A stretch of 64,000 nt of DNA, taken from assembly GCF_017640745.1 (NCBI RefSeq), contig NZ_JAEPQA010000023.1, forward strand, positions 1 to 64,000, in the 5' to 3' direction. Origin of the DNA: Nisaea sp. (GTDB lineage: Bacteria > Pseudomonadota > Alphaproteobacteria > Thalassobaculales > Thalassobaculaceae). The position numbers were made by a program, and so were the translations under genes. The notes under the pieces were generated by a model. It did not search any database. It was not told the origin of the DNA and saw nothing but the letters and a program-made list of their open reading frames with translations. Below are positions 34,126-44,371 of the stretch, in pieces; position 1 is the stretch's first letter, and each line of letters begins with the position of its first letter.

Positions 34126-34410
34126 CTAGAAGAGCTCCCCGAACCGGTCGCGCCAATCCGGATTATGCCGTTCGATCAATTCGAATTTCCACTGCCGCCG
34201 CCAGCGCTTCACCTGATGCTCGCGCCTTATGGCGCTTTCCATAGTCTCATGGGGCTCGAAATAGACCAGGTTATTGACGTTGTAGCATTTGGTGAAGCCG
34301 GCAATTGCTCCGCTCTTGTGCTGCGCTATGCGCGTTCTGAGATCGGAAGTAACTCCGGTGTAGAGAACGCCCTGACGCTTGCTGGCGAGGATGTAGACAA
34401 ACGGCTGCAT
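34126..34410 (-). CDS. Small GIY-YIG endonuclease domain protein
   Basis: A 94-residue protein that is just one GIY-YIG nuclease domain: VYILASKRQGVLYTGVTSDL (Y6 and Y17 of the motif, YTG instead of YIG), R25/R27 with H31 in LRTRIAQH, and the metal-binding Glu64 in AIRREHQVKRW. It resembles the short stand-alone UPF0213/YhbQ-like members. An AGGAGG site precedes the ATG at 34410; the longer open frame to 34536 would only translate the repeat. The gene is enclosed by two inverted copies of an 87-bp palindromic element, which suggests a mobile unit. Activity is unknown. Confidence 0.88.
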   Translation of the reverse strand: MQPFVYILASKRQGVLYTGVTSDLRTRIAQHKSGAIAGFTKCYNVNNLVYFEPHETMESAIRREHQVKRWRRQWKFELIERHNPDWRDRFGELF

Positions 34411-34462
34411 AACCTCCTGATGGGCGGCGCAGGCAGTTTTTCTTTCCCAAAATAAAAAACAG

Positions 34463-34549
34463 TCGTCATCCCGGCCAACGCGCCGGGACCTTGTGCGGAA
34501 AAGGGCGTAGCACGTCGTCGAAAGGTCCCGGATCAAGTCCGGGATGACG
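34463..34549 (-). repeat. 87-bp palindromic element, right copy (inverted)
   Basis: This is the reverse-complement copy of the element at 34019-34105. The outer 32 bases are identical to it; the inner hairpin differs in the loop (AACGC) and a few bases. Together the copies bracket the GIY-YIG gene. It starts just upstream of that gene's ribosome binding site and likely contains or borders its promoter. Confidence 0.85.
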
Positions 34550-34578
34550 AACTTCCTTGGATGGATGAAGAAGGCGCT

Positions 34579-34941
34579 TTACCGCCCCAGTAACTGCCCG
34601 ATCAGGTCGTAGACCATGTAGGAGATTTCGCTCTCGAGCGGCAGAGACAGCATCCCCATGGCGCCGTACCCGAGCAGCCAGGGCATCAGGTAGAAGCGGA
34701 TCATGAAGAAGAACCAGGCGACATAGAGCGGGTGCAGCCAGGGCAGCAGGAAGCCCGGCGTCACCGGCGCGAAGAGGCGGAGCAGCGGGTTCGTCACGCG
34801 GACGAAGAAGCGCATGAAGAAGAAGTTCGAATCCTCCGGCAGGAAGATCGACATCGCGAAGCGGCCAAAGAGGGTCCACATCACCGTGCCGAGCAGGTAG
34901 TCGATCACCAGGACCCAGAGGGGAAAGGCGCTTGCATCCAT
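34579..34941 (-). CDS. Small membrane protein, YggT-like
   Basis: A 120-residue protein with about three hydrophobic segments (8-32, 64-85, 87-100) and a central MRFFVRVTNPLLRLFAPVTP stretch. The latter recalls the RxxNPLLR-type motif of YggT-family membrane proteins, though the match is loose. The function is unknown. It lies downstream of the symporter operon on the same strand but beyond its strong terminator, so it is probably transcribed separately. Confidence 0.7.
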   Translation of the reverse strand: MDASAFPLWVLVIDYLLGTVMWTLFGRFAMSIFLPEDSNFFFMRFFVRVTNPLLRLFAPVTPGFLLPWLHPLYVAWFFFMIRFYLMPWLLGYGAMGMLSLPLESEISYMVYDLIGQLLGR

Positions 34942-34985
34942 CGGGGCGTATCCTCCCGCCGCTTATTCTTTTGATTGGGCATAAA

Positions 34986-35019
34986 AAATCCGGGACGAAG
35001 CTTGGCCCGTCCCGGATTT
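34986..35019 (-). terminator. Strong intrinsic terminator of the symporter operon
   Basis: On the minus strand a perfect 12-bp stem (AAATCCGGGACG with CGTCCCGGATTT) and a 10-base loop are followed by TTTTTTAT. It stands 57 bases after the symporter stop codon. Confidence 0.88.
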
Positions 35020-35075
35020 CTCTTCAAGCCTGTCCGGGACGGATATGACGCCGTCCCGGGTGTGAGAGGTTTGTC

Positions 35076-36890
35076 CTAGTGAGTCGCGTCGAGGACCGTG
35101 CCGCCGCGCGGCGTGCGGACCGCGTCGACCATCCGCTGGGTTTCCTCGTCCGGCTCTTCGGTCATCAGGCTGACCACGATCATCAGCACCAGGCTGACCG
35201 GCATGCCGATCACGCCGAAGCGCAGGTGGTCGATGCCGAACCAGGGCGTGCCGCCGGCGAAATAGACGTAATAGAGATACGCCGATCCCGCGACGAACCC
35301 GCCGACCATGCCGGCAATCGCGCCCTCACGGTTGGCCCGCTTCCACCAGATGCCGAGCACCAGCGGGAAGAACAGGCCGGAGCAGGCGAAGTCGAACGCC
35401 CAGGCCACCGCACCGAGGATCGATGTCAGTTTCAGGCTGGCGACGAACGCGCCCGCCGCACCAACACCGAGGAGTAGGATCCGGGCCACGACGAGCCGGG
35501 TCTTGGTCTCCGCCTTCGGGTCGATGATCTTGTAGTACAGATCGTGGCTGAGGGCGTTGGCGATGGCGAGCAGCAGCCCGTCCGCCGTCGACATGGCCGC
35601 AGCCATACCGCCTGCCGCCACCAGGCCCGAGATCACATAGGGCAGACCGGCGATTTCAGGCGTGGCCAGCACGACGATGTCGGCCCGCATGAAGAGCTCG
35701 TTGATCTGCAGGATCCCGTCCCCGTTGGAGTCGGACACCTTCAGGAAGTCGACAGCCGCCCATTTCTGGATCCATTGGAGCGCGTTCACATCGGCGATGG
35801 ACTTGCCGATGATTCCGGTCGCCAGATTCGGATCGAGCAGCGAGAGCTTGGTGAAGGTCGCCAGTGCGGGCGCCGTGAAGTAGAGCAGGAAGATGAAGAG
35901 GATCGACCAGCCCACCGAGATCCGCGCGGAGCGCACGGACGGCGTCGTGAAGTAGCGCATGAGGACGTGAGGCAGCGAGGCCGTGCCGCACATCATGCAG
36001 AGCACCAGCGTGGCGAATTTCCATTTCGCCATCAGGGTATCGCCCGGCGCGTTGATCGGATTGACCAGAGCCGCCAGACCGCCGAAGGTTTCGGTCGGCT
36101 TCAGCGCGCCGACCTGATGCAGGGCTTCGAGTTCCTGCACGCGATGGACGGCATCACCGTAGGCGAGCTGCGGGATCAGGCCGAAGCCGCTCTTGTTCGA
36201 CATCCAGACGACCGGGACGATGTAGGCGATGATGAGGACGATGTACTGGGCCACCTGGGTCCAGGTCACCGCCCGCATGCCGCCGAGCATCGAGCAGACG
36301 AGAATGCCGGCAAGGCCGAACCAGACACCGACCTCGAACGGGATCTGCAGCGCCCGGGCCGCGACCGTACCGGTGGCATTGATCTGCGCCGTCACGTAGG
36401 TGAAGGACGCGACCACCAGGACGATCACCGCGCAGAGACGGGCGAAGTTGCCGCCGTAACGCGTGCCGATGAAGTCCGGCACCGTGTAGCAGCCGAACTT
36501 GCGGAGATACGGCGCCATCAGCGAGGCGACGAGCACGTAGCCGCCGGTCCAGCCGACCAGGAAGGCCATGTAGCCGTAGCCGCCGAAATAGATGCCGCCC
36601 GCCATGGCAACGAAGGAGGCGCCGGACATCCAGTCCGCCGCGGTCGCCATGCCGTTGTAGAGCGCCGGGACCTGCCGGCCGGCGACATAGTACTGGTCCG
36701 TCGCCATGGTGCGCGAGAGCACGCCGATCAGGGCGTAGATCGCGATGGTGAAGCCGACGAACAGGTAACCGATCGTGTCGGGACTGACACCGGCCTGTTC
36801 GAGAATGGCCATCAGGATAATGAAGAGGAGGAATCCGCCTGTATAGAGGCCGTAGATCTTCCCCAGATTCTGGATGAAATCACCCTTCAT
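35076..36890 (-). CDS. Sodium:solute symporter (acetate-permease-like) with an EF-hand loop
   Basis: A 604-residue transporter of the SSS family with about thirteen membrane segments. Signature parts include YYVAGRQVPALYNGMATAAD, GASFVAMAGGIYFGGYGYM, TRYGGNFARLCAV and AAGGMAAAMSTADGLLLAIAN. It probably carries a short carboxylate with sodium. A soluble loop contains DSNGDGILQINE (387-398), which matches the calcium EF-hand pattern at positions 1, 3, 5, 9 and 12. It follows the DUF4212 small-subunit gene by 12 bases and ends before a strong terminator. The divergent CBS-DUF294 gene is a frequent neighbour of this type of transporter. Confidence 0.93.
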   Translation of the reverse strand: MKGDFIQNLGKIYGLYTGGFLLFIILMAILEQAGVSPDTIGYLFVGFTIAIYALIGVLSRTMATDQYYVAGRQVPALYNGMATAADWMSGASFVAMAGGIYFGGYGYMAFLVGWTGGYVLVASLMAPYLRKFGCYTVPDFIGTRYGGNFARLCAVIVLVVASFTYVTAQINATGTVAARALQIPFEVGVWFGLAGILVCSMLGGMRAVTWTQVAQYIVLIIAYIVPVVWMSNKSGFGLIPQLAYGDAVHRVQELEALHQVGALKPTETFGGLAALVNPINAPGDTLMAKWKFATLVLCMMCGTASLPHVLMRYFTTPSVRSARISVGWSILFIFLLYFTAPALATFTKLSLLDPNLATGIIGKSIADVNALQWIQKWAAVDFLKVSDSNGDGILQINELFMRADIVVLATPEIAGLPYVISGLVAAGGMAAAMSTADGLLLAIANALSHDLYYKIIDPKAETKTRLVVARILLLGVGAAGAFVASLKLTSILGAVAWAFDFACSGLFFPLVLGIWWKRANREGAIAGMVGGFVAGSAYLYYVYFAGGTPWFGIDHLRFGVIGMPVSLVLMIVVSLMTEEPDEETQRMVDAVRTPRGGTVLDATH

Positions 36891-36902
36891 GTCGGATCTC
36901 CT

Positions 36903-37178
36903 CTACTCGTCCTCGTTTTCGTCTTCAGCGACGCCGAATTCCTCGTCGATCTTGTTCTGGGCGCGTGCGAACCAGAAGATGATGACGACGAAGGCAAACA
37001 GGGAGCCCTGTCCGGCCATGTAGAAGCCGAGCGGGAATCCGAGGAAGGTGATCGAGTTGAGCTGCGGCGCGAACCAGTGCACGCCGAAGGCGAAGATGAA
37101 CCAGATGATCAGTGTGATTATTGTGAGGTTCTTGGTGCGCTGCCAATGAGCCTCATGAGTGGAGTCGGCTTCCGCCAT
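36903..37178 (-). CDS. DUF4212 sodium/solute symporter small subunit
   Basis: A 91-residue protein with two membrane segments (about 18-36 and 47-68), the family's opening WQRTKNLTIITLIIWFIFAF and the conserved FPLGFYMAGQGSLFAFVVII. The tail is strongly acidic (EFGVAEDENEDE). It is the small subunit that accompanies acetate-permease-like symporters. It is the first gene of the leftward pair; an AAGGGGGG-type site precedes the ATG. Confidence 0.93.
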   Translation of the reverse strand: MAEADSTHEAHWQRTKNLTIITLIIWFIFAFGVHWFAPQLNSITFLGFPLGFYMAGQGSLFAFVVIIFWFARAQNKIDEEFGVAEDENEDE

Positions 37179-37200
37179 CTTGGTACCCCCCTTTCATGTC

Positions 37201-37268
37201 ACCGTCATTCACTGACGGTTTTTTGTGTATCGCGTGTACCACGCAATATTCTTAGTCTATGACGGTTT
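37201..37268. promoter_or_regulatory. Divergent intergenic control region with hairpin and repeated motif
   Basis: ACCGTCA-TTCAC-TGACGGT followed by six T bases (37201-37224) forms a terminator-like hairpin on the plus strand; read on the minus strand it lies in the 5' leader of the DUF4212 gene. TGACGGTTT recurs at 37260-37268, and GCGTG-TAC-CACGC at 37232-37244 is a short palindrome. The region separates the symporter operon from the divergent genes. Confidence 0.4.
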
Positions 37269-37338
37269 AGTCGAATCAGCTACAGCTTTGTGAAGGTCTT
37301 GAATTTACTGTAGTTCGTGTGAAACTCGGAAAGTTGTT

Positions 37339-37995
37339 ATGTTTCATGGCGTTTTGAGGGAGTTTTGGCGGAAGGCGAGACTGTTTATGCCGTTCTCGAC
37401 CCGCTGGAATGAGAAGCCGCTCGACGATGTCGAATCGGCATGTGGGTTTGTGAGTACACGGGCCGCTTTTGTCGCCCAGACCACGCTCTACGGCTATGTC
37501 CGGACCCGCGCGGGGACGCGCTATACACAGCTTTTCGACGACGATCTTTTCGCCCAATCCCTGAATATCGCGAAGTGGCAACTGTTCCTCGCCTGCGCGG
37601 CCGATCTCGCGGCATATGTCGCGGCGAGGTGCCGCGAGCGGCTTGACAAGGACAGCGAACAGGAACTTGCGCTCTTGTTTCTCGGGTCGGCACTCGCGGA
37701 GTATGAGGAACCCGCCCGGACGGTTCCGGACTGGGCGGAGGCGGTCCAGCGGGCGGAGTCGCGATTGCGGCTGGTCAGGCCGGATCCGGAAGATCCGGTT
37801 GCGGCGTTCAGGGGCAGTGAGGATGCGCTGATCCATTGGGCGCCGATCGCCGACGAACTGAAGATCCATGACGAGGGGATCGTGCGGAACTCCATCCGCT
37901 TCAAGTGGAAGGATATCCGGACCCAGCTGGAGTCCTCGCTGAAAGCCGACGCGGTCGCGGAGGATTTCGTCGCCGTTCGGCCGGCCGCCGAGTAG
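37339..37995 (+). CDS. Conserved hypothetical protein beside the symporter operon
   Basis: A 218-residue soluble, mainly helical protein without signal peptide. No family motif is recognised; a stretch with LFLACAADLAAYVAARC near residue 83 looks like a buried helix. An internal ATG at 37387 would give a shorter product, but the first ATG is kept. Its stop is five bases before the DnaQ-like gene, so it is in an operon with that gene and the CBS-DUF294 gene. This suggests a role in controlling the divergent symporter; that is inference. Confidence 0.7.
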   Translation: MFHGVLREFWRKARLFMPFSTRWNEKPLDDVESACGFVSTRAAFVAQTTLYGYVRTRAGTRYTQLFDDDLFAQSLNIAKWQLFLACAADLAAYVAARCRERLDKDSEQELALLFLGSALAEYEEPARTVPDWAEAVQRAESRLRLVRPDPEDPVAAFRGSEDALIHWAPIADELKIHDEGIVRNSIRFKWKDIRTQLESSLKADAVAEDFVAVRPAAE

Positions 37996-37999
37996 AGCT

Positions 38000-39382
38000 G
38001 TGGCACCCGCGCGGAACAGGGACGACTCGCCGCTCCGCCGCGCGATCGTCATGCGCTACCGGACCCGCCGTACCCATGCGGTGCTGCTCTCGGCGATCCC
38101 GGCGATCCTCGCCGTCGCGCTTGCCGTCTTCGCCGTCCGTCATGTCCTGCTCGCCGATGAGCCTGACTGGTCGCTGCTTGTCTTGCCGGTCATCGGTACC
38201 GCGGCGGCGGGCCTGCTCACCTACGCGGTCTATGGCATCATCGCGGCGCATATCGGCGATCTCGACAGGATGAAGGAGGATCTCGACCTCGCGGCCAGTA
38301 CGGGCCGGTTGCCGGCAAGATGGCGGCAATTCACCGGCGGGCCGGGGGAGATCGCGGGGTTGTCGCAGACGATCGAACGGGCGTTTATCCGCCGCCAGCG
38401 GCACGATTCCGAAGGCGCCTGGATCGCCGGCGTCCTCGCGGGCATCCCGGCGGCGGTAATCGTCTTCACCGGCACCGGTCTCGTCGCGCTCTCGAATGCC
38501 GCCGCCCGGAGGCGCCTTGGCGAATTCGGCACCGCGCCGGGACACAGCATCTTCTCCATCGTTGACCATGGATTGCTGGGGGCAGCGCTCCGGCGCGCGC
38601 GTGAAAGCAGGCGCCCGGTCGAATTCGCTCTGACCGATACCGAGGGCAAGACCGTCGAAGCGCAGGTCGCGGGGCTGGCGGAAGGCGGAGTGGTGTCTTT
38701 CCTGGCCCCCGTCGAGGAGGTCCTGCCCGAACAGACGGCGATGGATCTCAGCCTTGGCAGCGCCGCGCCGGAGCCGGCTCCGTTCCTCGGTTCGACCCCG
38801 CTCGGTGACGTGCCGATCGTCAGCCTCGATCTTGAGACGACGGGGCTGGAAGCCGCGCGCGACCGGATCGTCTCCATCGGAGCGGTCCGGGTTCAGGACG
38901 GTCATGTCTTCACCGGCGCCTGCCTCGATCTTCTGGTCAAACCCGGGATTCCCATCCCGGAACGGTCTTTCCGCGTGCACGGGATCGGCGACGAACTGGT
39001 CGCCGGCGCGCCGCCGCTGCCGGAACTCTGGGAACAGCTGGCCCGGTTCTGCGAAGGCTGCGTCATCGTCGGCCATCAGATCGGGTTCGATCTGGCAGTG
39101 CTCGCCGCGGAGGCAAAGCGTCACAAGCTGCCGCCGATCAGCGCGCCGGCCCTGGATACGATGGCGCTGTTCAAGCAACTCGCTCCGGACGGGGGGATCG
39201 GGCTCGACAGCGCCGCGGCAGCCATGGGGCTGAGCATCTTCGGCCGTCACACCGCGCTGGGCGACGCGATCGTTACCGCGGAACTGTTCAATGCGATGGT
39301 GCCGGAGCTGCGCGAGCGCGGCATCTCCGATTACGGCTCCGCCCTGGATGTGGCGGCGCCGCGCCCATGGGGCCGGGAATAG
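38000..39382 (+). CDS. Membrane-anchored PAS-linked DnaQ-type 3'-5' exonuclease
   Basis: A 460-residue protein: two membrane helices (about 27-48 and 58-82), a HAMP-like linker, a PAS-like domain (about 142-235, AGIPAAVIVFTGTG) and a DEDDh exonuclease domain from about 270. Exo I is SLDLETTGLE (D277, E279), Exo II is GHQIGFDLAV (D364) and Exo III is RHTALGDA (H417, D422), so the nuclease looks intact. The GTG at 38000 starts five bases after the previous stop; the ATG at 38051 is an alternative. A nuclease tied to the membrane next to a symporter is odd, and a signalling or nucleotide-processing role is possible. Confidence 0.85.
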   Translation: MAPARNRDDSPLRRAIVMRYRTRRTHAVLLSAIPAILAVALAVFAVRHVLLADEPDWSLLVLPVIGTAAAGLLTYAVYGIIAAHIGDLDRMKEDLDLAASTGRLPARWRQFTGGPGEIAGLSQTIERAFIRRQRHDSEGAWIAGVLAGIPAAVIVFTGTGLVALSNAAARRRLGEFGTAPGHSIFSIVDHGLLGAALRRARESRRPVEFALTDTEGKTVEAQVAGLAEGGVVSFLAPVEEVLPEQTAMDLSLGSAAPEPAPFLGSTPLGDVPIVSLDLETTGLEAARDRIVSIGAVRVQDGHVFTGACLDLLVKPGIPIPERSFRVHGIGDELVAGAPPLPELWEQLARFCEGCVIVGHQIGFDLAVLAAEAKRHKLPPISAPALDTMALFKQLAPDGGIGLDSAAAAMGLSIFGRHTALGDAIVTAELFNAMVPELRERGISDYGSALDVAAPRPWGRE

Positions 39383-39401
39383 GGCTGTCGGGGAGAGAGT
39401 G

Positions 39402-40847
39402 ATGGAAGAGGGTGCCGCGTTCGACAGTTATCCCTACCGCCACAGTCTCAGCGACGTGGTGGCCTGGGAGCCGCTGGACATCGGGCCGGAGGCGAGTCTC
39501 GAGGAGGCCGCGGCGGCGATGGCGGCACGCGATGTGGGCTCGATCCTGGTGCGGGAGGCTTCCGGCGTCCATGCGGGGATTGTCACGGAGCGCGACATCG
39601 TCCGCCATATCGCGGCCGGAGGGAGTGCCGGCGCGGCGGTCGGGTCCGTCATGTCATCGCCCGTCCAGTCGCTCCCAGCCGATTCCCTCGTCTACAAGGC
39701 CATGGGGCGGATGGAGCGGCTCGGCATCCGCCATCTCGCGGTGACCGATCCCGACGGGCGGATTGTCGGCGTGATCTCGCTCCGGACCATCCTGAAGACC
39801 CGCAATACTGCCGCCTTCGCGCTTGGTGACGCGATCGAGGCAGCGCCGGATGCGGTGGCCATTGCGGCTGCCCGGGCGTGCCTGCCGGACCTGGTGCGGG
39901 CCCTGATGCAGGACGGCGGCCGGGGCACGACCGTCGCCGGCGCGATCAGCGCGGCGATGCGGGATTCGACGGAGCGGGCGGGATTGCTGGCGCTCGCCTC
40001 GATGGAACGGGACGGTTTGGGACCGCCGCCCGCGCCTTACATCCTGCTGGTGCTCGGCAGCGGCGGGCGCGGCGAAAGCCTGCTCTCCCCGGACCAGGAC
40101 AATGCCGTGATCTACGACGGGACGGAGACGGACGACAGCTGGTTCGCGGAATGGGGAAAGCGGCTCACGGATATCCTCGATACCGCCGGTGTGCCCTATT
40201 GCAACGGCGGCGTGATGGCGTCGAACCCGCTCTGGCGGGGAACGCCGGCAAGCTGGCGCGAGCGGGTCGCCGGCTGGATCCGCAGCGGGCGCGGCGAGAG
40301 CATCATGAATGTCGATATCTTCTTCGATTTTGCTCCAGTGCTCGGCGACGTGGCGCTTGCGGCGTCGCTGCGCCGCGACGCGATCGGCGCGGTCGCGAAG
40401 CAGACCGTGTTCCTCGGCAATCTCGTGCAGCATATCGGAGGGTTTCGCCCTCCGCTCGCCTGGGACGCTTTCGGTCTGCTCAGCGGCTTTCAGCTCAAGG
40501 ACGGTCGGGTGGATCTCAAGATCGGCGGGACCCTGCCGCTGGTCTCCGCCGCCCGCGTGCTGGCGCTGCGCCATGGAATCGAGGCCACCTCCACGACCGA
40601 ACGCTTGCGGCTCCTGAAGGAAAAAGGCGTTCTGTCGCCGGGCGATGCCGCGGCAGCGGCAGAGGCGCTGGAAGCGATTATGTCCATTGTCCTGCGGCAG
40701 CAGCTGGCCGATCTCGAGGCCGGGAAGCCGCCGTCGTCGAAGATCGACCCCGCCCTCCTGGATCGCCGGGAGCGGCGCAGATTGCGCGCCCACCTTGAGG
40801 TGATCGATCTGCTGCAGCCGATGGTTCAGGGCGCGATCAGCGGCTAG
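39402..40847 (+). CDS. CBS-domain DUF294 nucleotidyltransferase-like protein
   Basis: A 481-residue protein with two CBS domains (about 20-140: [41 protein letters not shown] as separate blocks), then a DUF294 nucleotidyltransferase-like domain. The latter has [20 protein letters not shown] (GS…DxD pattern of GlnD-type enzymes) and a helical C-terminal part. CBS domains bind adenosine nucleotides, so it may sense energy state and modify or regulate a partner. It follows the DnaQ-like gene with a GGGAGAG site. Such proteins commonly lie beside acetate-type symporters, as here. Confidence 0.9.
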   Translation: MEEGAAFDSYPYRHSLSDVVAWEPLDIGPEASLEEAAAAMAARDVGSILVREASGVHAGIVTERDIVRHIAAGGSAGAAVGSVMSSPVQSLPADSLVYKAMGRMERLGIRHLAVTDPDGRIVGVISLRTILKTRNTAAFALGDAIEAAPDAVAIAAARACLPDLVRALMQDGGRGTTVAGAISAAMRDSTERAGLLALASMERDGLGPPPAPYILLVLGSGGRGESLLSPDQDNAVIYDGTETDDSWFAEWGKRLTDILDTAGVPYCNGGVMASNPLWRGTPASWRERVAGWIRSGRGESIMNVDIFFDFAPVLGDVALAASLRRDAIGAVAKQTVFLGNLVQHIGGFRPPLAWDAFGLLSGFQLKDGRVDLKIGGTLPLVSAARVLALRHGIEATSTTERLRLLKEKGVLSPGDAAAAAEALEAIMSIVLRQQLADLEAGKPPSSKIDPALLDRRERRRLRAHLEVIDLLQPMVQGAISG

Positions 40848-40917
40848 TTGCCGCCGCCGCCGCACTTGTCTAAAACTGCGCCCTCTGACGTCTTTCATTC
40901 TCGACAGGAGCGGCCCC

Positions 40918-42600
<1,683 letters not shown>

Positions 42601-42623
42601 GCGGAGCGCGGTCCCGAAACATG

Positions 42624-42651
42624 AAACGCCGGCCTTTTGGCCGGCGTTTTT
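42624..42651 (+). terminator. Intrinsic terminator after ettA
   Basis: An 11-bp perfect stem (AAACGCCGGCC with GGCCGGCGTTT), TTTT loop, and a run of five T bases beginning inside the stem end. In the other direction it would also serve the convergent mlaC transcript. Confidence 0.9.
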
Positions 42652-42685
42652 GTTTGGGCAATGCGGATGTTGCCGGGGGTAGGGA

Positions 42686-43309
42686 TCAGGCGCGTTTGCG
42701 CAGGTTCTCCAGGATCTCTTCCATCTTGACCAGCAGTGAGTCGATCTTCCCGCCATTGCTGTCGATGACGGCGGAATACTCGTTGCGCTGGGTGATGCCC
42801 ATGCTGATGCCTTCGATCACGACATCGACGATCTTGAAATTGCCGTTGTCCTCGATCAGGCGCCAGTCGACGAGCACACTGCTCTCCGGGTTGGCGGGAT
42901 CGACGATCTTGCTCTTCACCATGGTGAAGCGGTCGGCCTCTGTGTTCCCGGTGACCTCGAAGGTCTGCCCAGAATACTCGTCGAACTGATTCGTGTAGGT
43001 GAAGACGACGCTCTCTTCGAACAGCTTCAGATAGGTTTCCCGCTGATCGGGACTGGCGCGGCGCCAGTGCTTGCCGAGCACAAACTGCCCGATCCAGGCC
43101 ATATCGAAATTCGCCTGCAGCAGTTTGCGGAATTCTTCGCGCCGGGCGTCACCGACCAGATCCTTGTTCGTAACCATGCTGAGGGCGGTCTCTCCCAGCT
43201 TGGCGACGAACTTCTCCGCATTCTCGCCCTTGCTGTCGGCGAGGGCGGGATACGTCGCAAGCGAGACGCAGACCAAAAGGCCGAAGATGGCGCGCTGCAG
43301 AACGGTCAT
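42686..43309 (-). CDS. mlaC: MlaC-family periplasmic phospholipid-binding protein
   Basis: A 207-residue protein with a signal peptide (cleavage near ALA-D at residue 25) and the MlaC/Ttg2D fold: NFDMAWIGQFVLGKHWRRAS and LFEESVVFTYTNQFDEY, then VDWRLIEDNGNFKIVDVVIEG read as short blocks with GISMGITQRNEYSAVI. It ferries phospholipids between the outer-membrane MlaA complex and the inner-membrane MlaFEDB transporter. It follows mlaA on the same strand after 14 bases. The inner-membrane mla genes are not in the window. Confidence 0.93.
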   Translation of the reverse strand: MTVLQRAIFGLLVCVSLATYPALADSKGENAEKFVAKLGETALSMVTNKDLVGDARREEFRKLLQANFDMAWIGQFVLGKHWRRASPDQRETYLKLFEESVVFTYTNQFDEYSGQTFEVTGNTEADRFTMVKSKIVDPANPESSVLVDWRLIEDNGNFKIVDVVIEGISMGITQRNEYSAVIDSNGGKIDSLLVKMEEILENLRKRA

Positions 43310-43323
43310 CGAGATGCCTCAGG

Positions 43324-44145
43324 CTAGTTCGTGTTCGCCGGAAGCTCGCCGGTCACGGAACGCGGGCGATCGGACGGTTCGAACTTCTCGAATTCCTGGC
43401 TGCCATCGGCGGCCTGCACGCCTTTTGGCGGCTGCCCGTTGCTGATCTCCGCATCGCGGCGCTGCAGGTAGATCGACCGAACACGCGCATAGTAATCGAC
43501 AGACGAGGCTCTCAGATCGTTGATCGAGTCGTAGTTGCGGGCCCGGAAATCGACCGCTTCGCCCGTGCCGCGCGCGATGGTGATCGCGTTGCGGGCCCCG
43601 GGGCCGGAGACGATGTAGGTAAGGGGATCGAAGAACCTGTCGACGACCCTGCCAACCAGATCGCGACCGTTAGACGGGCCGAGGATCGGAATGACGAGGT
43701 AGGGACCTCCCGCGACACCATGCACGCCAAGTGTCTGGCCGAAGTCTTCGTCGCGATAACCCCAGCCGAGCCCGTTGCCCCAGTCGATCAGGCCGGCGGT
43801 CACGCCGTTGACGAAGAACTGGCGTGTCGCGTTGCCGGCGTTGTCCGTATCGCCCTGCAACAGGCTGTTCGCAATCACGACCGGTGAGCGCAGCCAGAGA
43901 AGGAAATTCCGGACCATGTCCTGGATCGGATCCGGCACGGCGGTCTTGTAAACGAATGCGGTCGGCCGCAGGACCATCGTGTCTACGGCGTCGTTCATCG
44001 CGAAAAACACACGGTTGACCGGCTCGATGGGGTCGTAAATCTGCGGACCCTCAGCCGCGTCCTGCGGAGCGGAGGCGCAACCCGCGAGCAAAAACAGCAC
44101 GAGAAAAACGCCGGCTGCCCGATGCATCCGAGACAAAAATGTCAT
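43324..44145 (-). CDS. mlaA: MlaA (VacJ) outer-membrane lipoprotein
   Basis: A 273-residue lipoprotein: signal peptide with lipobox LLAGC (Cys23), then the VacJ core DPIEPVNRVFFAMNDAVDT, NFLLWLRSPVVIANSLLQGD, DEDFGQTLGVHGV and GGPYLVIPILGPSNGRDLVG. It removes misplaced phospholipids from the outer leaflet of the outer membrane and passes them to MlaC, encoded next. The C-terminal 50 residues are hydrophilic and variable. The roughly 230 bases upstream of its start contain no other supported gene and presumably its promoter. Confidence 0.94.
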   Translation of the reverse strand: MTFLSRMHRAAGVFLVLFLLAGCASAPQDAAEGPQIYDPIEPVNRVFFAMNDAVDTMVLRPTAFVYKTAVPDPIQDMVRNFLLWLRSPVVIANSLLQGDTDNAGNATRQFFVNGVTAGLIDWGNGLGWGYRDEDFGQTLGVHGVAGGPYLVIPILGPSNGRDLVGRVVDRFFDPLTYIVSGPGARNAITIARGTGEAVDFRARNYDSINDLRASSVDYYARVRSIYLQRRDAEISNGQPPKGVQAADGSQEFEKFEPSDRPRSVTGELPANTN

Positions 44146-44371
44146 TTTCCCAACCCGTTACCTGTGCATCCCAGCGGACGCCCGCCCCTGCTTCCGAAGT
44201 TCGCAACCCTATTCACAGACATGGGGTTGCCAACCTCGGTGTCTTCAGCCGCGAGGATTAGCTGGTACCATAGAGGTTTAAGCAAGGCCAGAGCCCCGCA
44301 ATTTATCCACGATTTGTTAGCGCACTGATGTTGCAAAAATATCGCGCTCCGGCGTGCCATGGTCCACCTGT

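Noticed and set aside
34411-34536. Longer N-terminus for the GIY-YIG protein
   Set aside because: It would translate the palindromic repeat, and a strong AGGAGG site serves the ATG at 34410.
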